Counted from the stretch's first letter, positions 50,939-60,179 are shown. The stretch is 64,000 bases of DNA from Brevibacterium aurantiacum (GCF_007558825.1 NZ_VLTK01000002.1:186001-250000), one strand, 5' to 3'. Numbers and translations are program-made. Notes: a model not told the origin generated them from the sequence alone.

Positions 50939-52741
50939 ATGAAGAAACGTCTGACCACTATTGCAGGAGTCGCCGCGATGGCGCTCATCGTGACCGGATG
51001 TACGCCGCCAGGGGGCAGCTCGGATTCCGCCGGGACAGGATCGGTTCTCAACGTCGGATGGAATGAAGCATTTCGTTCGATGAATGACATGACCAATGAC
51101 GGCAATGCCGTTGCCAACACGATCATCGCCTACATGATGAACGACAACTTCAAATATTACGACGACGAGCTTGAACTGCACGACGGTGCGCTCGGTACCA
51201 TCGAGAAGGTCTCCGAAGACCCGTTGAAGGTGAAATATACGTTCAACGAGGACTCCAACTGGTCGGATGGAACTCCTGTCGATGCCGTCGACCTGGCGCT
51301 GACCTGGGCGGCCCGCTCAACCAACTTCAATACCGTCGATGAGAACAATGACGACGCCGGAATGGTGAAGAAGAACGACGCCGACACCGTCTATTTCGAC
51401 TCGACGAGTGTTGGCGCACCCCTGATCAAAGACTTTCCCGAGATCAGCGAGGATCGGAAGTCCCTGACCTTCACCTACTCTCAGCCCTTTGCCGACTGGG
51501 AGACAGAATTCGGCCTCGGCGCCTATGGATCGGGCGTTCCCGCTCACATCGTCGCTAAGAACGCCTTGGGCGCCGAATCTTCCGAAGAAGGAAAGACATC
51601 GATCATCGAGGCCATCAAGAACAACGATGTCGAAGCCCTATCGAAGATCTCGAATTTCTGGAACACAGGTTTCGATTTCACATCCATGCCGGACAACGAG
51701 GACCTTCTCGTCCACAGCGGACCGTACAAGATCACCGCTTTCGAAGAGGGGCAGTACCTCACCCTTGAACGCGATGAGGCATACACCGGTCCCGTTGATC
51801 CGAAGATGGACACCATCACGGTTCGCTACAACGGCGATCCCATGGCGATGGTCCAAGCCATTGAGAACGGCGAAGTCGATATCACTCAGCCTCAGTCGAC
51901 GGCTGACGTCCTCAAAGCGGCTGAAGATATCGACGGTGTCAGCATCATTCCCGGTGAAGATGCCACATTCGAGCACGTCGACCTCACATTCGACAACAAC
52001 GGACCCTTCGACCCTGCTTCGTATGGCGGCGACGAAGACAAAGCTCTGCAGGTCAGGCGGGCATTCCTCAAAACCCTTCCGAGACAGGAGATCGTCGATC
52101 GTCTGATCAAGCCGCTCAACGAGGAGGCAGGGGTCCGTGACTCCTTCAACCAGGCACCAGATTCCCCGCTGTACAAGGAGATCGCGGAGGGCTCTGGTAT
52201 CTCGGATTACGACTCCGTCGACGTCGAGGGCGCGAAGAAGCTGCTCGATGAGGCGGGGGTGAAGGAGCCGACTGTCCGTTTCCTCTATGACAATACGAAC
52301 GCACGCCGTGAACAGATCTTCCAGTTGGTCAAGGAATCGGCGGAGAAGGCAGGGTTCGCCGTCGAGGATTCCGGCGACGTCAACTGGGGTACGCGCCTCG
52401 GTGACGGAACCTACGATGCCTCCCTCTTCGGTTGGGCCCTGACGACGACCGGTGTCACGGAATCGGATTCGTACTACCGCAAGGGCGCGCAGAACAACTA
52501 CAGCGGATATCACAACCCGACGACGGCGAAGAAGCTCGATCAGATGCTCGTGAGCATTGATCCTGAAGAGCAGAAGACACTGGCCGCGGACATAGAGAAG
52601 CAACTCATCGACGATGGGTTCGGGCTGCCGCTCTTCCAGTTCCCTTCGCTGACGATCCACCAGGATTCAGTGAAGAACGCCTCGACGACCACTCTTGATC
52701 CGTCGATGTTCTGGAACTACTGGGAATGGGAGAAGGAATAG
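50939..52741 (+). CDS. Family 5 extracellular solute-binding lipoprotein (peptide/opine ABC type)
   Basis: 600 residues. Signal peptide MKKRLTTIAGVAAMALIVTGC with lipobox VTGC. The body has the SBP family 5 pattern (YTFNEDSNWSDGTPVDAVDLALTW, LLVHSGPYKITAFEEGQYLTLERDEAYTG, ALQVRRAFLKTLPRQEIVDRLIKPLNEEA). It binds oligopeptides or similar ligands. GGAG lies five bases before the ATG; a GTG six bases earlier is too close to the site. No permease or ATPase of its own is present, so it may use components encoded elsewhere. It converges with the DUF885 gene nine bases away. Confidence 0.88.
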   Translation: MKKRLTTIAGVAAMALIVTGCTPPGGSSDSAGTGSVLNVGWNEAFRSMNDMTNDGNAVANTIIAYMMNDNFKYYDDELELHDGALGTIEKVSEDPLKVKYTFNEDSNWSDGTPVDAVDLALTWAARSTNFNTVDENNDDAGMVKKNDADTVYFDSTSVGAPLIKDFPEISEDRKSLTFTYSQPFADWETEFGLGAYGSGVPAHIVAKNALGAESSEEGKTSIIEAIKNNDVEALSKISNFWNTGFDFTSMPDNEDLLVHSGPYKITAFEEGQYLTLERDEAYTGPVDPKMDTITVRYNGDPMAMVQAIENGEVDITQPQSTADVLKAAEDIDGVSIIPGEDATFEHVDLTFDNNGPFDPASYGGDEDKALQVRRAFLKTLPRQEIVDRLIKPLNEEAGVRDSFNQAPDSPLYKEIAEGSGISDYDSVDVEGAKKLLDEAGVKEPTVRFLYDNTNARREQIFQLVKESAEKAGFAVEDSGDVNWGTRLGDGTYDASLFGWALTTTGVTESDSYYRKGAQNNYSGYHNPTTAKKLDQMLVSIDPEEQKTLAADIEKQLIDDGFGLPLFQFPSLTIHQDSVKNASTTTLDPSMFWNYWEWEKE

Positions 52742-52758
52742 CCGCTGACGTCAGCGGC
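52741..52758. terminator. 18-bp perfect palindrome spanning two convergent stop codons
   Basis: GCCGCTGACGTCAGCGGC is its own reverse complement. It contains the last base of the SBP stop (TAG, 52739-52741) and the whole DUF885 stop (52751-52753). It can fold in both transcripts with a 7-bp stem and an ACGT loop, so it probably serves as a bidirectional terminator. Confidence 0.65.
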
Positions 52759-54439
52759 GCATGGCCCTTGACAAGGTGTCCAGCCCGAGTGACCCAAGAT
52801 TGAGTGCCTTCGAGTGGAAGCCCTTGAGATCGAAAGTCTCACCGGCTTCCGCTTCGGCATCGTGTCGAATCTGCTGCCACAGGCGATGCCCGATCTTATA
52901 GCTCGGGGCCTGCCCCGGCCAGCCCAGGTAACGGTCGAGTTCGAACGCCAGGAATGTGCGATCCGTGGCGACATTGTCCTTGAGGAACTGCCATGCCTTG
53001 GCACGGTCCCAGGTCCCACCACCCAGATGTGTCGGTGCTTTGAGGCCGAGGTGGAATCCGATGTCGAGTGCTACTCGTGTGGTCCGCAAGCGTTGGGCAT
53101 CCAGCATGCCGAGCCGATCGGCAGGATCGTCCAGGAACCCGAGTTCTTCCATCAGCTGTTCGGCGTAGAGAGCCCATCCTTCGCCGTGACCGGATACCCA
53201 GCAGACGTGGCGGCGCCAGCGATTGAGTGAATCGGCAAGATAAGATGCCTGACCCATCTGCAGATGATGTCCGGGGACTCCTTCATGATAGACGGTGGTC
53301 TTCTCCTGCCAGGTCGCGAATTCGGTGACGCCATGAGGCACAGACCACCACATTCGTCCGGGGCGGGAGAAATCCTCGCTGGGCTGTGAATAGTAGACAG
53401 CGCCTGTGGCGGAGGGCGCAATCATGCACTCGATTGTCTGGAGCGGTTCGGGAATGTCGAAGTGCGTCTGCCCGAGTTTCTCAATGGCCTCATCGGCGAC
53501 ATCCTGCATCCAGGCTTGAAGCGCCTCGGTCCCGTGCAGAGCACGGTGCGGATCATTGTCGAGCATTGCCATGACGTCGAAGAGCCCGACCCCTGGGGCG
53601 ATGGCCCTCGCGATCGCTTTCTGTTCGGAGTCGATTCGATTGAGTTCATCGAGTGCCCAGCTGTATGTCTCTTCGAAGTCGACCTCAGCTCCCAGGTAGT
53701 TTCTGGAATGCAGCGCATAGGCGTCCCGACCACATGCTTCGTCATCGAGCGCCCGAGTCATGAGCTCTGCGAAGTAGTCGCTCAGCTCTGCAAACGAGTC
53801 CTTGGCCGCAGCGGCGGCGGCAGCAAGGTCGTTTCGCAGACCGCTCGAGAGGTTCGCGGCACCTTCGATGAGTGTGTCGAACCGACTGTTCTCCTTCGCC
53901 AGGGCAAGTGACTGCTCACGAACTCGTTCGATCTGCGCTCGGGCCGGGGTGCGGCCCATGCGCTGCTGCGCGTAGGTCAAAGATTCTTGATACCCAGATA
54001 TTGACGCTGGCAGGCCGGCAAGCGTCGACTTGATCGTCTCCCAATCTCTCGTCGTCCGTGTCGGCAAGAGATCGAAGATATCTCTCATCTGTTGGACTGG
54101 AGATTCAATCACGTTGAGGACGGTGTGACTGAGGCCGCTGTCGAAGAGGTCATCGGCGACACTGAATCGTTCGCGCATAGCATCGATGGTCACATCATCG
54201 GTGTCATCCAGACTGGGAGAACCGTTCATCGCTGCGGTCGTTTCAAGGTCAGCGAGTCTGTTCAAGGCGCGGGCCCGGAGATCCTTCGCGGCTTCGAATC
54301 CGGCAGGGGAGTAGTCATCGAAACCCTTGTCGTTGTCAAGGCCGAGGAATAGGGGAATCGACGGATAGAGGTCTGAAAGTCCGTCGAAGTAATCTTCGGC
54401 AATTCCATCGACGATTGATGGCTCTCTCACTGTGCTCAT
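52751..54439 (-). CDS. DUF885 metallopeptidase-like protein
   Basis: 562 residues, all of it in the DUF885 family. A zinc-binding-like motif HEGVPGHH lies at 385-392, and HGEGWALYAEQLMEELG follows about 40 residues later, the arrangement expected for a gluzincin-like peptidase (HExxxGH). No signal peptide, so the enzyme is probably cytosolic and acts on short peptides. It lies beside a peptide-binding lipoprotein and downstream of an S15-type hydrolase, consistent with peptide use. Biochemical function of the family is poorly established. Confidence 0.88.
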   Translation of the reverse strand: MSTVREPSIVDGIAEDYFDGLSDLYPSIPLFLGLDNDKGFDDYSPAGFEAAKDLRARALNRLADLETTAAMNGSPSLDDTDDVTIDAMRERFSVADDLFDSGLSHTVLNVIESPVQQMRDIFDLLPTRTTRDWETIKSTLAGLPASISGYQESLTYAQQRMGRTPARAQIERVREQSLALAKENSRFDTLIEGAANLSSGLRNDLAAAAAAAKDSFAELSDYFAELMTRALDDEACGRDAYALHSRNYLGAEVDFEETYSWALDELNRIDSEQKAIARAIAPGVGLFDVMAMLDNDPHRALHGTEALQAWMQDVADEAIEKLGQTHFDIPEPLQTIECMIAPSATGAVYYSQPSEDFSRPGRMWWSVPHGVTEFATWQEKTTVYHEGVPGHHLQMGQASYLADSLNRWRRHVCWVSGHGEGWALYAEQLMEELGFLDDPADRLGMLDAQRLRTTRVALDIGFHLGLKAPTHLGGGTWDRAKAWQFLKDNVATDRTFLAFELDRYLGWPGQAPSYKIGHRLWQQIRHDAEAEAGETFDLKGFHSKALNLGSLGLDTLSRAMRR

Positions 54440-54519
54440 TGAGGAACGGTATCGCAGGGATGGAGCAGACGGCTGACGGTTCCAGCCTGTGGATACTTAC
54501 TTTCGTCGGATGCCGACGC

Positions 54520-54553
54520 GGAGCCTGACCCTGTGCCTTCTGGGGTCGGCTCC
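54520..54553 (-). terminator. Imperfect hairpin after a YhgE-like gene
   Basis: GGAGCCTGACCC pairs with GGGTCGGCTCC with one bulged base, 25-58 bases beyond the stop of the minus-strand gene at 54578. No T-run; a weak terminator candidate. Confidence 0.4.
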
Positions 54554-54577
54554 ACGTCGTTGGGGAGAAGGAACAGG

Positions 54578-55780
54578 TCAGCTCACGGCAGTCCGCTGCT
54601 TCGAGTGAGCCTTGAGGTGACCGACGAGGATGAGGGCGATGCCCAAGGAGAACCAACCGATGAGCGCCCACCATTGCATCGCCATGGGTGCATCCGGGAA
54701 GTAGGACAGGTTGCGCAGCAGGCTACCCGACGCGCCGGGAACGAAGAACTGGCCGATGTCTCCCCAGGCCCCTGCGAGGAACTCCTTCGGTGCCTGGAGC
54801 GAGGCGATCGGATTGCCGATGAACATCGTGAGCACCGCGCCGATCGCTATGCCACCCGGACCTATCAGTGAGACGAAGCCGTTGATGAGTGCCGCCGTCG
54901 CCGCGACTGCCAGGCCTGCAGCAAGTACGTTGAGCCCGAAGTTGCCCTGCAGAATGCCGAACCACGTCTGCAGGACGAGGGTGAGTGCAAGTCCGCCGAT
55001 CGTGCCGTAGGCGACGACCGCGACCGCACGCATTCGGCGAGAGTGGACGAGCATGCTGGTGAGCACGCCGCCGACGATGCCGCCGATGGTCAGGGGCAGA
55101 CCCGCGATCGCAAGGCCGGCACCGGTGGAATCGTTGTCGTTGAGCGGCACGACATCCGTGACCGTGACCTCAGGGACCTCCATCGCCGAGGCGTCTGGGG
55201 TCTGTGCCTGGTCGCCTGGGTTTTGCTGTGGTGCACCAGGACTGGGCTGAGATCCGGCTGGCTGAGAGGCCGCTGCGAGTGCGTCCTGCATCTCCTGCAT
55301 TCCGTCCTGCATGCCCGAGATCGCCTGCTTGTCGATCTTCTGCTGCATCTGAGCGGCAATCCCGCCCAGCTGCTGGGCAACAGGAGGGGAGGCGGCAGTC
55401 GAGGTGAGGATCTCAGGGTCGTCGCCAAGCAGGAGCGCCCCGTAGACCTCACGTTCACGGATGAGCTGCTGCGCCTCGGCGCGGGAGTCGACCTTCTTCA
55501 GATCGAGCATCCCCTCGGGAGCATCGGCCGTGATCTGATCGATCTGTTCCTGATCGCCGACGGCCGCAACCGGAAGATCTTTGGGCTCAGACGTGACAGT
55601 CGGCCAGCTGAATGCCAGCAGGATGACTGTGACGATCGCCGCGGCGAAGACCGCGGCGAGCAGTGCCTGTTTGAGGCTGGGCTTGTGCGCCCTCGTGTCG
55701 GCCGCCCTCGTGTCGGCCGTGCTCGTTCTGCCGCGGCTATCGTCCGTGCCGTCCGAGCTGCTGAGGATTCTCGTCGCCAT
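54578..55780 (-). CDS. YhgE/Pip-like ABC-2-type membrane protein
   Basis: 400 residues. Topology: cytoplasmic N-terminus with a short repeat (TADTRAADTRA), one membrane helix (about 36-56), an extracytoplasmic domain (57-215, including a Met/Gln-rich helix QMQQKIDKQAISGMQDGMQE and a Pro/Gln-rich linker), then five helices to residue 390. This is the layout of YhgE/Pip and DUF3533 proteins, which resemble ABC-2 exporters without an ATPase. It is divergent from a TetR gene across 89 bp holding two matching operator-like sites, the usual arrangement for regulated drug or envelope exporters. Confidence 0.75.
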   Translation of the reverse strand: MATRILSSSDGTDDSRGRTSTADTRAADTRAHKPSLKQALLAAVFAAAIVTVILLAFSWPTVTSEPKDLPVAAVGDQEQIDQITADAPEGMLDLKKVDSRAEAQQLIREREVYGALLLGDDPEILTSTAASPPVAQQLGGIAAQMQQKIDKQAISGMQDGMQEMQDALAAASQPAGSQPSPGAPQQNPGDQAQTPDASAMEVPEVTVTDVVPLNDNDSTGAGLAIAGLPLTIGGIVGGVLTSMLVHSRRMRAVAVVAYGTIGGLALTLVLQTWFGILQGNFGLNVLAAGLAVAATAALINGFVSLIGPGGIAIGAVLTMFIGNPIASLQAPKEFLAGAWGDIGQFFVPGASGSLLRNLSYFPDAPMAMQWWALIGWFSLGIALILVGHLKAHSKQRTAVS

Positions 55781-55796
55781 GCCTATCCAATCATTG

Positions 55797-55860
55797 AAAA
55801 CGAATACTCGTTCTTTTTACTCTTTCGAGTACGATATATCAAGAATGGTCATTCGTTTTT
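55797..55860. promoter_or_regulatory. Pair of matching TetR-type operator candidates
   Basis: AAAACGAATACTCGTTCTT begins at 55797 on the plus strand; AAAACGAATGACCATTCTT begins at 55859 on the minus strand. They agree at 15 of 19 positions and face opposite ways, one beside each divergent start. Each has a palindromic core (AACGA-ATAC-TCGTT; GAATG-GT-CATTC). Binding by the adjacent TetR is inference. Confidence 0.6.
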
Positions 55861-55869
55861 GGAGGTTTG

Positions 55870-56472
55870 GTGCCGAAGGTCACGGACGAACACAGGGAAG
55901 CTATGCGCACGCGGATTCAGGATGCCGCGCTTGCGTGTTTCTTTCGCAAGGGCTTCGCCGGAGCGTCGATGGCAGACATCATCAAGGAGGCGGACTTGTC
56001 CGCCGGAGCCGTCTACGTCTACTACTCGTCCAAGGCGGAGCTCACGCTCGACGCCGGCAGGCGAATCATGGAGGAGCGTGTGGCCGAGCTGCAGGACTTC
56101 GGAATAGCAGAAGAGGTTCCACCTCCACATGAGGTCTTCCCGCAGCTTCTGGACAAGATCCTCCATGACACCCAATTCGCTCCGCTGCTGCTGCAGGTAT
56201 GGGGAGAGGCGTCGCATTCCCCGGATTTCGCCACAATCGCCGCTGAGATCTACCACGAACTCATCAGACGATTCGAGGCCTATCTGAATGTGTACTTCCA
56301 TCGGAGTGCAGGGCTTGCCGAAGGCGTCGCACAGGCCAGGGCGCATCGGATCGCGCCGGCCGTCCTCGCGCTCATGCAGGGCGCCATCGTTCAGACCGCG
56401 ATCTTCGATGATGCTTCGCATGCGCGGATCACGGATTCCGTCGAAGCCATGTTCGCTCAGCTCGTGGACTGA
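55870..56472 (+). CDS. TetR-family regulator
   Basis: 200 residues. N-terminal helix-turn-helix: RIQDAALACFFRKGFAGASMADIIKEADLSAGAVYVYYSSKAEL (residues 15-58); the remaining helices form the ligand-binding/dimer domain. The GTG at 55870 is selected because GGAGG lies four bases upstream; the TTG just before it is too close. It is divergent from the YhgE-like protein, with two matching operators between, so it should repress both genes until a ligand binds. The ligand is unknown. Confidence 0.9.
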   Translation: MPKVTDEHREAMRTRIQDAALACFFRKGFAGASMADIIKEADLSAGAVYVYYSSKAELTLDAGRRIMEERVAELQDFGIAEEVPPPHEVFPQLLDKILHDTQFAPLLLQVWGEASHSPDFATIAAEIYHELIRRFEAYLNVYFHRSAGLAEGVAQARAHRIAPAVLALMQGAIVQTAIFDDASHARITDSVEAMFAQLVD

Positions 56473-56504
56473 GGTTTCGCTGGCAGAGTTCGCGGACTGA
56501 GGTT
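56466..56504. repeat. Direct repeat around the TetR stop codon
   Basis: GGACTGAGGTT occurs at 56466-56476, containing the TetR stop, and again at 56494-56504 (period 28). The intervening sequence is partly similar. Confidence 0.7.
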
Positions 56505-56652
56505 CTGTCGAGACTTGAGCGCCTGCCCTTCGCCGCCGGAGCCTGCCCGCTCTTCCTGGTCATGATGCGATCACTGTGCACCGCTGTGTGCGGAATGATC
56601 GACAATGGCACATGCAGCGCACGATCTCCCGTTGAAAGGATCACCATCACTG

Positions 56653-57975
56653 ATGTCGACCGCCTACCTGCCCACCACGATCAACGATTCCGACCACACT
56701 GTTCTTCGCGGAGCTGCCCTCATCGATGGCAACGGCGGTGATCCCCTCTCCAGTGCGGAGATCGAGATCAAGGGCGGACGCATCGTCTACGCGGGACCCG
56801 AGCGCACCGAAGGCACCAGCTCGGCGGGGGAGGGCCACGACACTGGTGGCAAAGCCCCTCGTGTCATCGACCTGCAGGGCAAGACGATCATGCCCGGTTT
56901 CATCGACTCTCATGTGCACTTCGGACTCTCGATCGAGAACCAGGCGGCGAACCTCGCCCGCTTCGCCTCGGAGCGGATCGTGCGCAGCGCTGTCAACGCC
57001 CGGGCCACCCTCATGGCCGGAGTCACCACTGCTCGTGACCTCGGCGGAACCGACCGCGGCGTGCGCGACAGCATCCAGCAGGGGCTGATCCTCGGGCCCC
57101 GGATGCACCTGGCCATCACACCGCTGTCACCGACCGGCGGGCACACCGATTTCACGATGCCCAACGGTTTGTCCACCATGCCTGCCATGCCCGTCGACCC
57201 GATCATCGACACCGATGACGACGTCCGCCGGACAATTCGCACCCTCGTACGTTCGGGTGCGGACGTGATCAAGGTCTGCACCACCGGCGGCGTCTCGAGC
57301 CCATCGGACACCCCCGATGACATCGGCGTTCCCGAAGAGCATGTGCGACTCATCGTTGAAGAGACAGCCAAACGAGCAGGACAGCCCGTCGCCGCCCATG
57401 CCCAAGGAGCCGATGGCATCAAGGCAGCCATCCGCGGCGGTGTCCGCTCCGTCGAACACGGTTACGGAATCGACGACGAAGGCATCGAGCTCATGCTCGA
57501 GCGCGGAACGTTCCTCGTCCCGACGCTCAGCAGCGCACTGCGGATTCCGGACCCGAAGAACGTGCCCGACTACCTATACGAGAAGAAGGTCAGATGGTCC
57601 GCGATCGCGCGCGAACGCGTGGCCGTGGCGATGGCCGCCGGTGTGAAGGTTGCGCTGGGAACCGACGCGGGTGTGTGCCCACACGGACTCAATCTGCGTG
57701 AGGAGATGCATGCCGTCGAGCTCGGCCTGACACCGATGCAGGCGATTGTGGCGGGGACGAGGAACGCGGCGGAACTGCTGCGCCTGTCTGCTGACGTGGG
57801 CACACTCGAGGAAGGCAAACTGGCTGACCTTGTCATCGTCGACTTCGACCCGTTGGCCGATATCACCCAGTTGGCCGACCCGGCGAAAATCAAAGTCGTC
57901 ATGCAGGGCGGGGCGCTGATGAAGGACTCCGCGAGTTGGTTCCCCAGCGCCCCCGTCCGGTCGCTGCTCGGGTGA
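56653..57975 (+). CDS. Amidohydrolase-superfamily enzyme, imidazolonepropionase/prolidase-like
   Basis: 440 residues. Metal-site residues of the superfamily are visible: H87 and H89 (DSHVHFG), the likely carboxylated Lys in VIKVCTTGG, His in AAHAQG, His in VEHGYG, and Asp in LGTDAGVCPHG. A short beta-sandwich at both ends frames the barrel. Members with this signature hydrolyse Xaa-Pro or Xaa-basic dipeptides, N-acyl amino acids or imidazolonepropionate. The start at 56653 follows AAAGGA; an in-frame ATG at 56605 is less likely. The next gene is an M20 peptidase on the same strand. Confidence 0.87.
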   Translation: MSTAYLPTTINDSDHTVLRGAALIDGNGGDPLSSAEIEIKGGRIVYAGPERTEGTSSAGEGHDTGGKAPRVIDLQGKTIMPGFIDSHVHFGLSIENQAANLARFASERIVRSAVNARATLMAGVTTARDLGGTDRGVRDSIQQGLILGPRMHLAITPLSPTGGHTDFTMPNGLSTMPAMPVDPIIDTDDDVRRTIRTLVRSGADVIKVCTTGGVSSPSDTPDDIGVPEEHVRLIVEETAKRAGQPVAAHAQGADGIKAAIRGGVRSVEHGYGIDDEGIELMLERGTFLVPTLSSALRIPDPKNVPDYLYEKKVRWSAIARERVAVAMAAGVKVALGTDAGVCPHGLNLREEMHAVELGLTPMQAIVAGTRNAAELLRLSADVGTLEEGKLADLVIVDFDPLADITQLADPAKIKVVMQGGALMKDSASWFPSAPVRSLLG

Positions 57976-58010
57976 GTTCGCGTCGACCGCCGAAACAGTT
58001 CGAACTCCAT

Positions 58011-58042
58011 CCACCCACCGCTTCATCCACCCACCGCTTCAT
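58011..58042. repeat. Two-copy 16-bp tandem repeat
   Basis: CCACCCACCGCTTCAT is repeated exactly at 58011 and 58027, just after the amidohydrolase stop and before the ribosome-binding site of the M20 gene. Confidence 0.92.
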
Positions 58043-58064
58043 CCACGATCAGAGAGGAACTAGT

Positions 58065-59255
58065 ATGACCCACGATTTCGCTGCCGAGGCACAGTCTCTG
58101 GCGACCGAACTCATTGACCTTCGCCGTGACCTGCACCGCAACCCCGAGCTGGGTCTCGAACTCCCATTGACTCAGCGCATGATTCTCGACGCCCTCGAGG
58201 GACTGCCCTTGGAGATCACAACCGGCAAGGGGCTGAGCTCCATCGTTGCTGTGCTCCGAGGCGGCCGGCCCGGTCCAACGGTACTCCTGCGCGGTGACAT
58301 GGATGCCCTGCCCGTTGCGGAGGAGAACGATCTGGACTTCGCCTCGACCAACGGCAATATGCACGCCTGCGGCCATGATCTGCACGTTACTGGTTTGGTC
58401 GGGGCCGCGAAGCTGCTCAGCGCACACCAGGAGGAACTCGCCGGTACCGTGGCCTTCATGTTCCAACCCGGTGAAGAAGGTCCGGGTGGTGCCAAAGACA
58501 TGATAGACGAGGGCATGTTCGACACCATCGGTGCAGTCCCCGATGCGGCGTATGCCATCCATGTCGCTCCTGGAGCACACGGCATCTTCACCACGAGACC
58601 CGGCACCTTGATGGCCGGAGCGAACACCCTTCACGTCACCTTCCACGGACGCGGCGGCCACAGCTCACAGCCGCATGCCAGCATCGATCCCGTCCGGCCC
58701 ACTCTCGAATTCGGCCAGGCGCTCTACTCGATGGTCACCAGCACGTTCAGCGTCTTCGATCCGGTTGTCGCCGAAGTCACGCAGCTGCAGGCCGGCGAGG
58801 CCGTCAACGTCATCCCACCCTCGGCGAAGATCGGCGCTTCCGTGCGGACGCTGTCAGCAGCTTCGACGAAGAAGTTCGCCGAGGTGGCCCCACGTCTGGC
58901 CGAGTCGATCGCTGCCGCTCACGGGTGCACCGCCGAGGTGGTGTGGACCGAACAGTACCCCGTCACGGTCAACGACGACGGCGAGGCCGCGTTCGTCGCA
59001 GACACGATGACCGAGGCTTTCGGTGAGGACCGGTACGTCGAGGCGCCGACCCCGCTCATGGGGTCCGAGGACTTCTCCTATGTGCTCAACGAAGTTCCGG
59101 GCGCGTTTCTGTTCTTCCTCGTGTCTCCGCAGGATATCGACCTGGAGACTGCAGCGTGGAACCATTCGCCACAGGTGCTCTTCGATGACGCCCATCTGCC
59201 GGATCAGGCCGCAGCCCTCGCCACCCTCGCATGGAAGCGCTCGCTTCGGGACTGA
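58065..59255 (+). CDS. M20D-family amidohydrolase (N-acyl-amino-acid hydrolase type)
   Basis: 396 residues. Motifs: LRRDLHRNPELG at the N-terminus, RGDMDALPV, NMHACGHDLHV (Cys/His metal ligands near residue 103), QPGEEGPGG (catalytic Glu near 139) and the late His region TPLMGSEDFSY. It removes acyl groups from N-acyl amino acids or cleaves peptide conjugates such as hippurate. The ATG at 58065 has AGAGAGGA nine bases upstream; the frame opens earlier but inside repeats. Probably co-transcribed with the amidohydrolase, giving a two-enzyme dipeptide/N-acyl amino acid degradation unit. Confidence 0.92.
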   Translation: MTHDFAAEAQSLATELIDLRRDLHRNPELGLELPLTQRMILDALEGLPLEITTGKGLSSIVAVLRGGRPGPTVLLRGDMDALPVAEENDLDFASTNGNMHACGHDLHVTGLVGAAKLLSAHQEELAGTVAFMFQPGEEGPGGAKDMIDEGMFDTIGAVPDAAYAIHVAPGAHGIFTTRPGTLMAGANTLHVTFHGRGGHSSQPHASIDPVRPTLEFGQALYSMVTSTFSVFDPVVAEVTQLQAGEAVNVIPPSAKIGASVRTLSAASTKKFAEVAPRLAESIAAAHGCTAEVVWTEQYPVTVNDDGEAAFVADTMTEAFGEDRYVEAPTPLMGSEDFSYVLNEVPGAFLFFLVSPQDIDLETAAWNHSPQVLFDDAHLPDQAAALATLAWKRSLRD

Positions 59256-59285
59256 AGGCGCGTGTGGTGCGCGGAGAGCGGCGAA

Positions 59286-60023
59286 TCACACGGAGTCACC
59301 GTCATCGTCGACCGAGTGGACCTGGTCCTCGCGCATGCTCACCTTGTTCACGCCGGAGAGGTCCAGCAGTGCAGGGATGAGCATGTGCAGGGGCGGTCTC
59401 CCCTCGAACTTCACGTCGATCTGGACCATCCGCACGCCGTTTTCGGTCTCGAAGCGTTTGGAATCGAGGATGGTGTTCGAGTAGCCCATGTCGCCTGCCA
59501 CGGCGAGGATGTCACGGAGGATTCCTGAGCCGTCCTCGTAGGCGATGCGCAGCAGTTTTCGGTGGTCGCTGTCGGGGATCCTGCGGATGAGGGGCGCGAC
59601 GACGAACAGCGTGAGCAGGTGCAGTGCGGTGAGCATGATGGCCAGTGACAGCATCCCTGCGCCGCAGGCCATGCCCACGGCCGCCGTCACCCAAACGGTG
59701 GCGGCAGTCGTGAGGCCACGCACCATATTTCGGCCCTTGAAGATCACGCCCGCGCCCAGGAAGCCCACACCCGAGACGATCTGTGCGGCGATCCGTGACG
59801 GATCCAGACGAGCCTCGTCCCCGAGCACACCGGCGAACCCGTAGGCGGAGACCAATGTGAATGCACATGTGCCGATCCCCACAAGAACATGGGTGCGATA
59901 GCCCGCGCTCTTCTGCCGGAACTGCCGTTCGAAGCCGATCAGCGAGCACAGGACGAAGCTGGCCAGGAGCAGCTCGGCCTCGATGAGGCCAGTCGGACCG
60001 AAGAAATCGATATGTGAACCCAT
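59286..60023 (-). CDS. MgtC/SapB-family membrane protein
   Basis: 245 residues. The MgtC hydrophobic domain (residues about 10-150) has the family sequences LIGFERQFRQKSAGYRTHVLVGIG and AAQIVSGVGFLGAGVIFKGRNMVRGLTTAATVWVTAAVGMA. The C-terminal 85 residues form a cytoplasmic ACT-like domain. MgtC proteins help growth at low magnesium and modulate the F-type ATP synthase or other transporters. It converges with the M20 gene, 30 bases apart, and follows the large YhgE-type gene on the same strand. Confidence 0.93.
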   Translation of the reverse strand: MGSHIDFFGPTGLIEAELLLASFVLCSLIGFERQFRQKSAGYRTHVLVGIGTCAFTLVSAYGFAGVLGDEARLDPSRIAAQIVSGVGFLGAGVIFKGRNMVRGLTTAATVWVTAAVGMACGAGMLSLAIMLTALHLLTLFVVAPLIRRIPDSDHRKLLRIAYEDGSGILRDILAVAGDMGYSNTILDSKRFETENGVRMVQIDVKFEGRPPLHMLIPALLDLSGVNKVSMREDQVHSVDDDGDSV

Positions 60024-60126
60024 AGTTATCCGACTGTAGACCCAAAGCTTTCCACACTGAAGATCACGTCACATCAGAGACTCATCTGGCCGGCGGGTGC
60101 ACTTCTCCGCAGAAAGTGGCGATGTC

Positions 60127-60142
60127 GGCGCCGAAGAGCGCC
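60127..60142 (-). terminator. Short hairpin after the duplicated YhgE-type gene
   Basis: GGCGC and GCGCC flank a 6-base loop, 38 bases beyond the stop of the gene at 60180. Small and without a T-run; a weak candidate. Confidence 0.35.
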
Positions 60143-60179
60143 GCCGGGGTGAGGGATCCGGGTTGTCCTGGCCAGCTGA

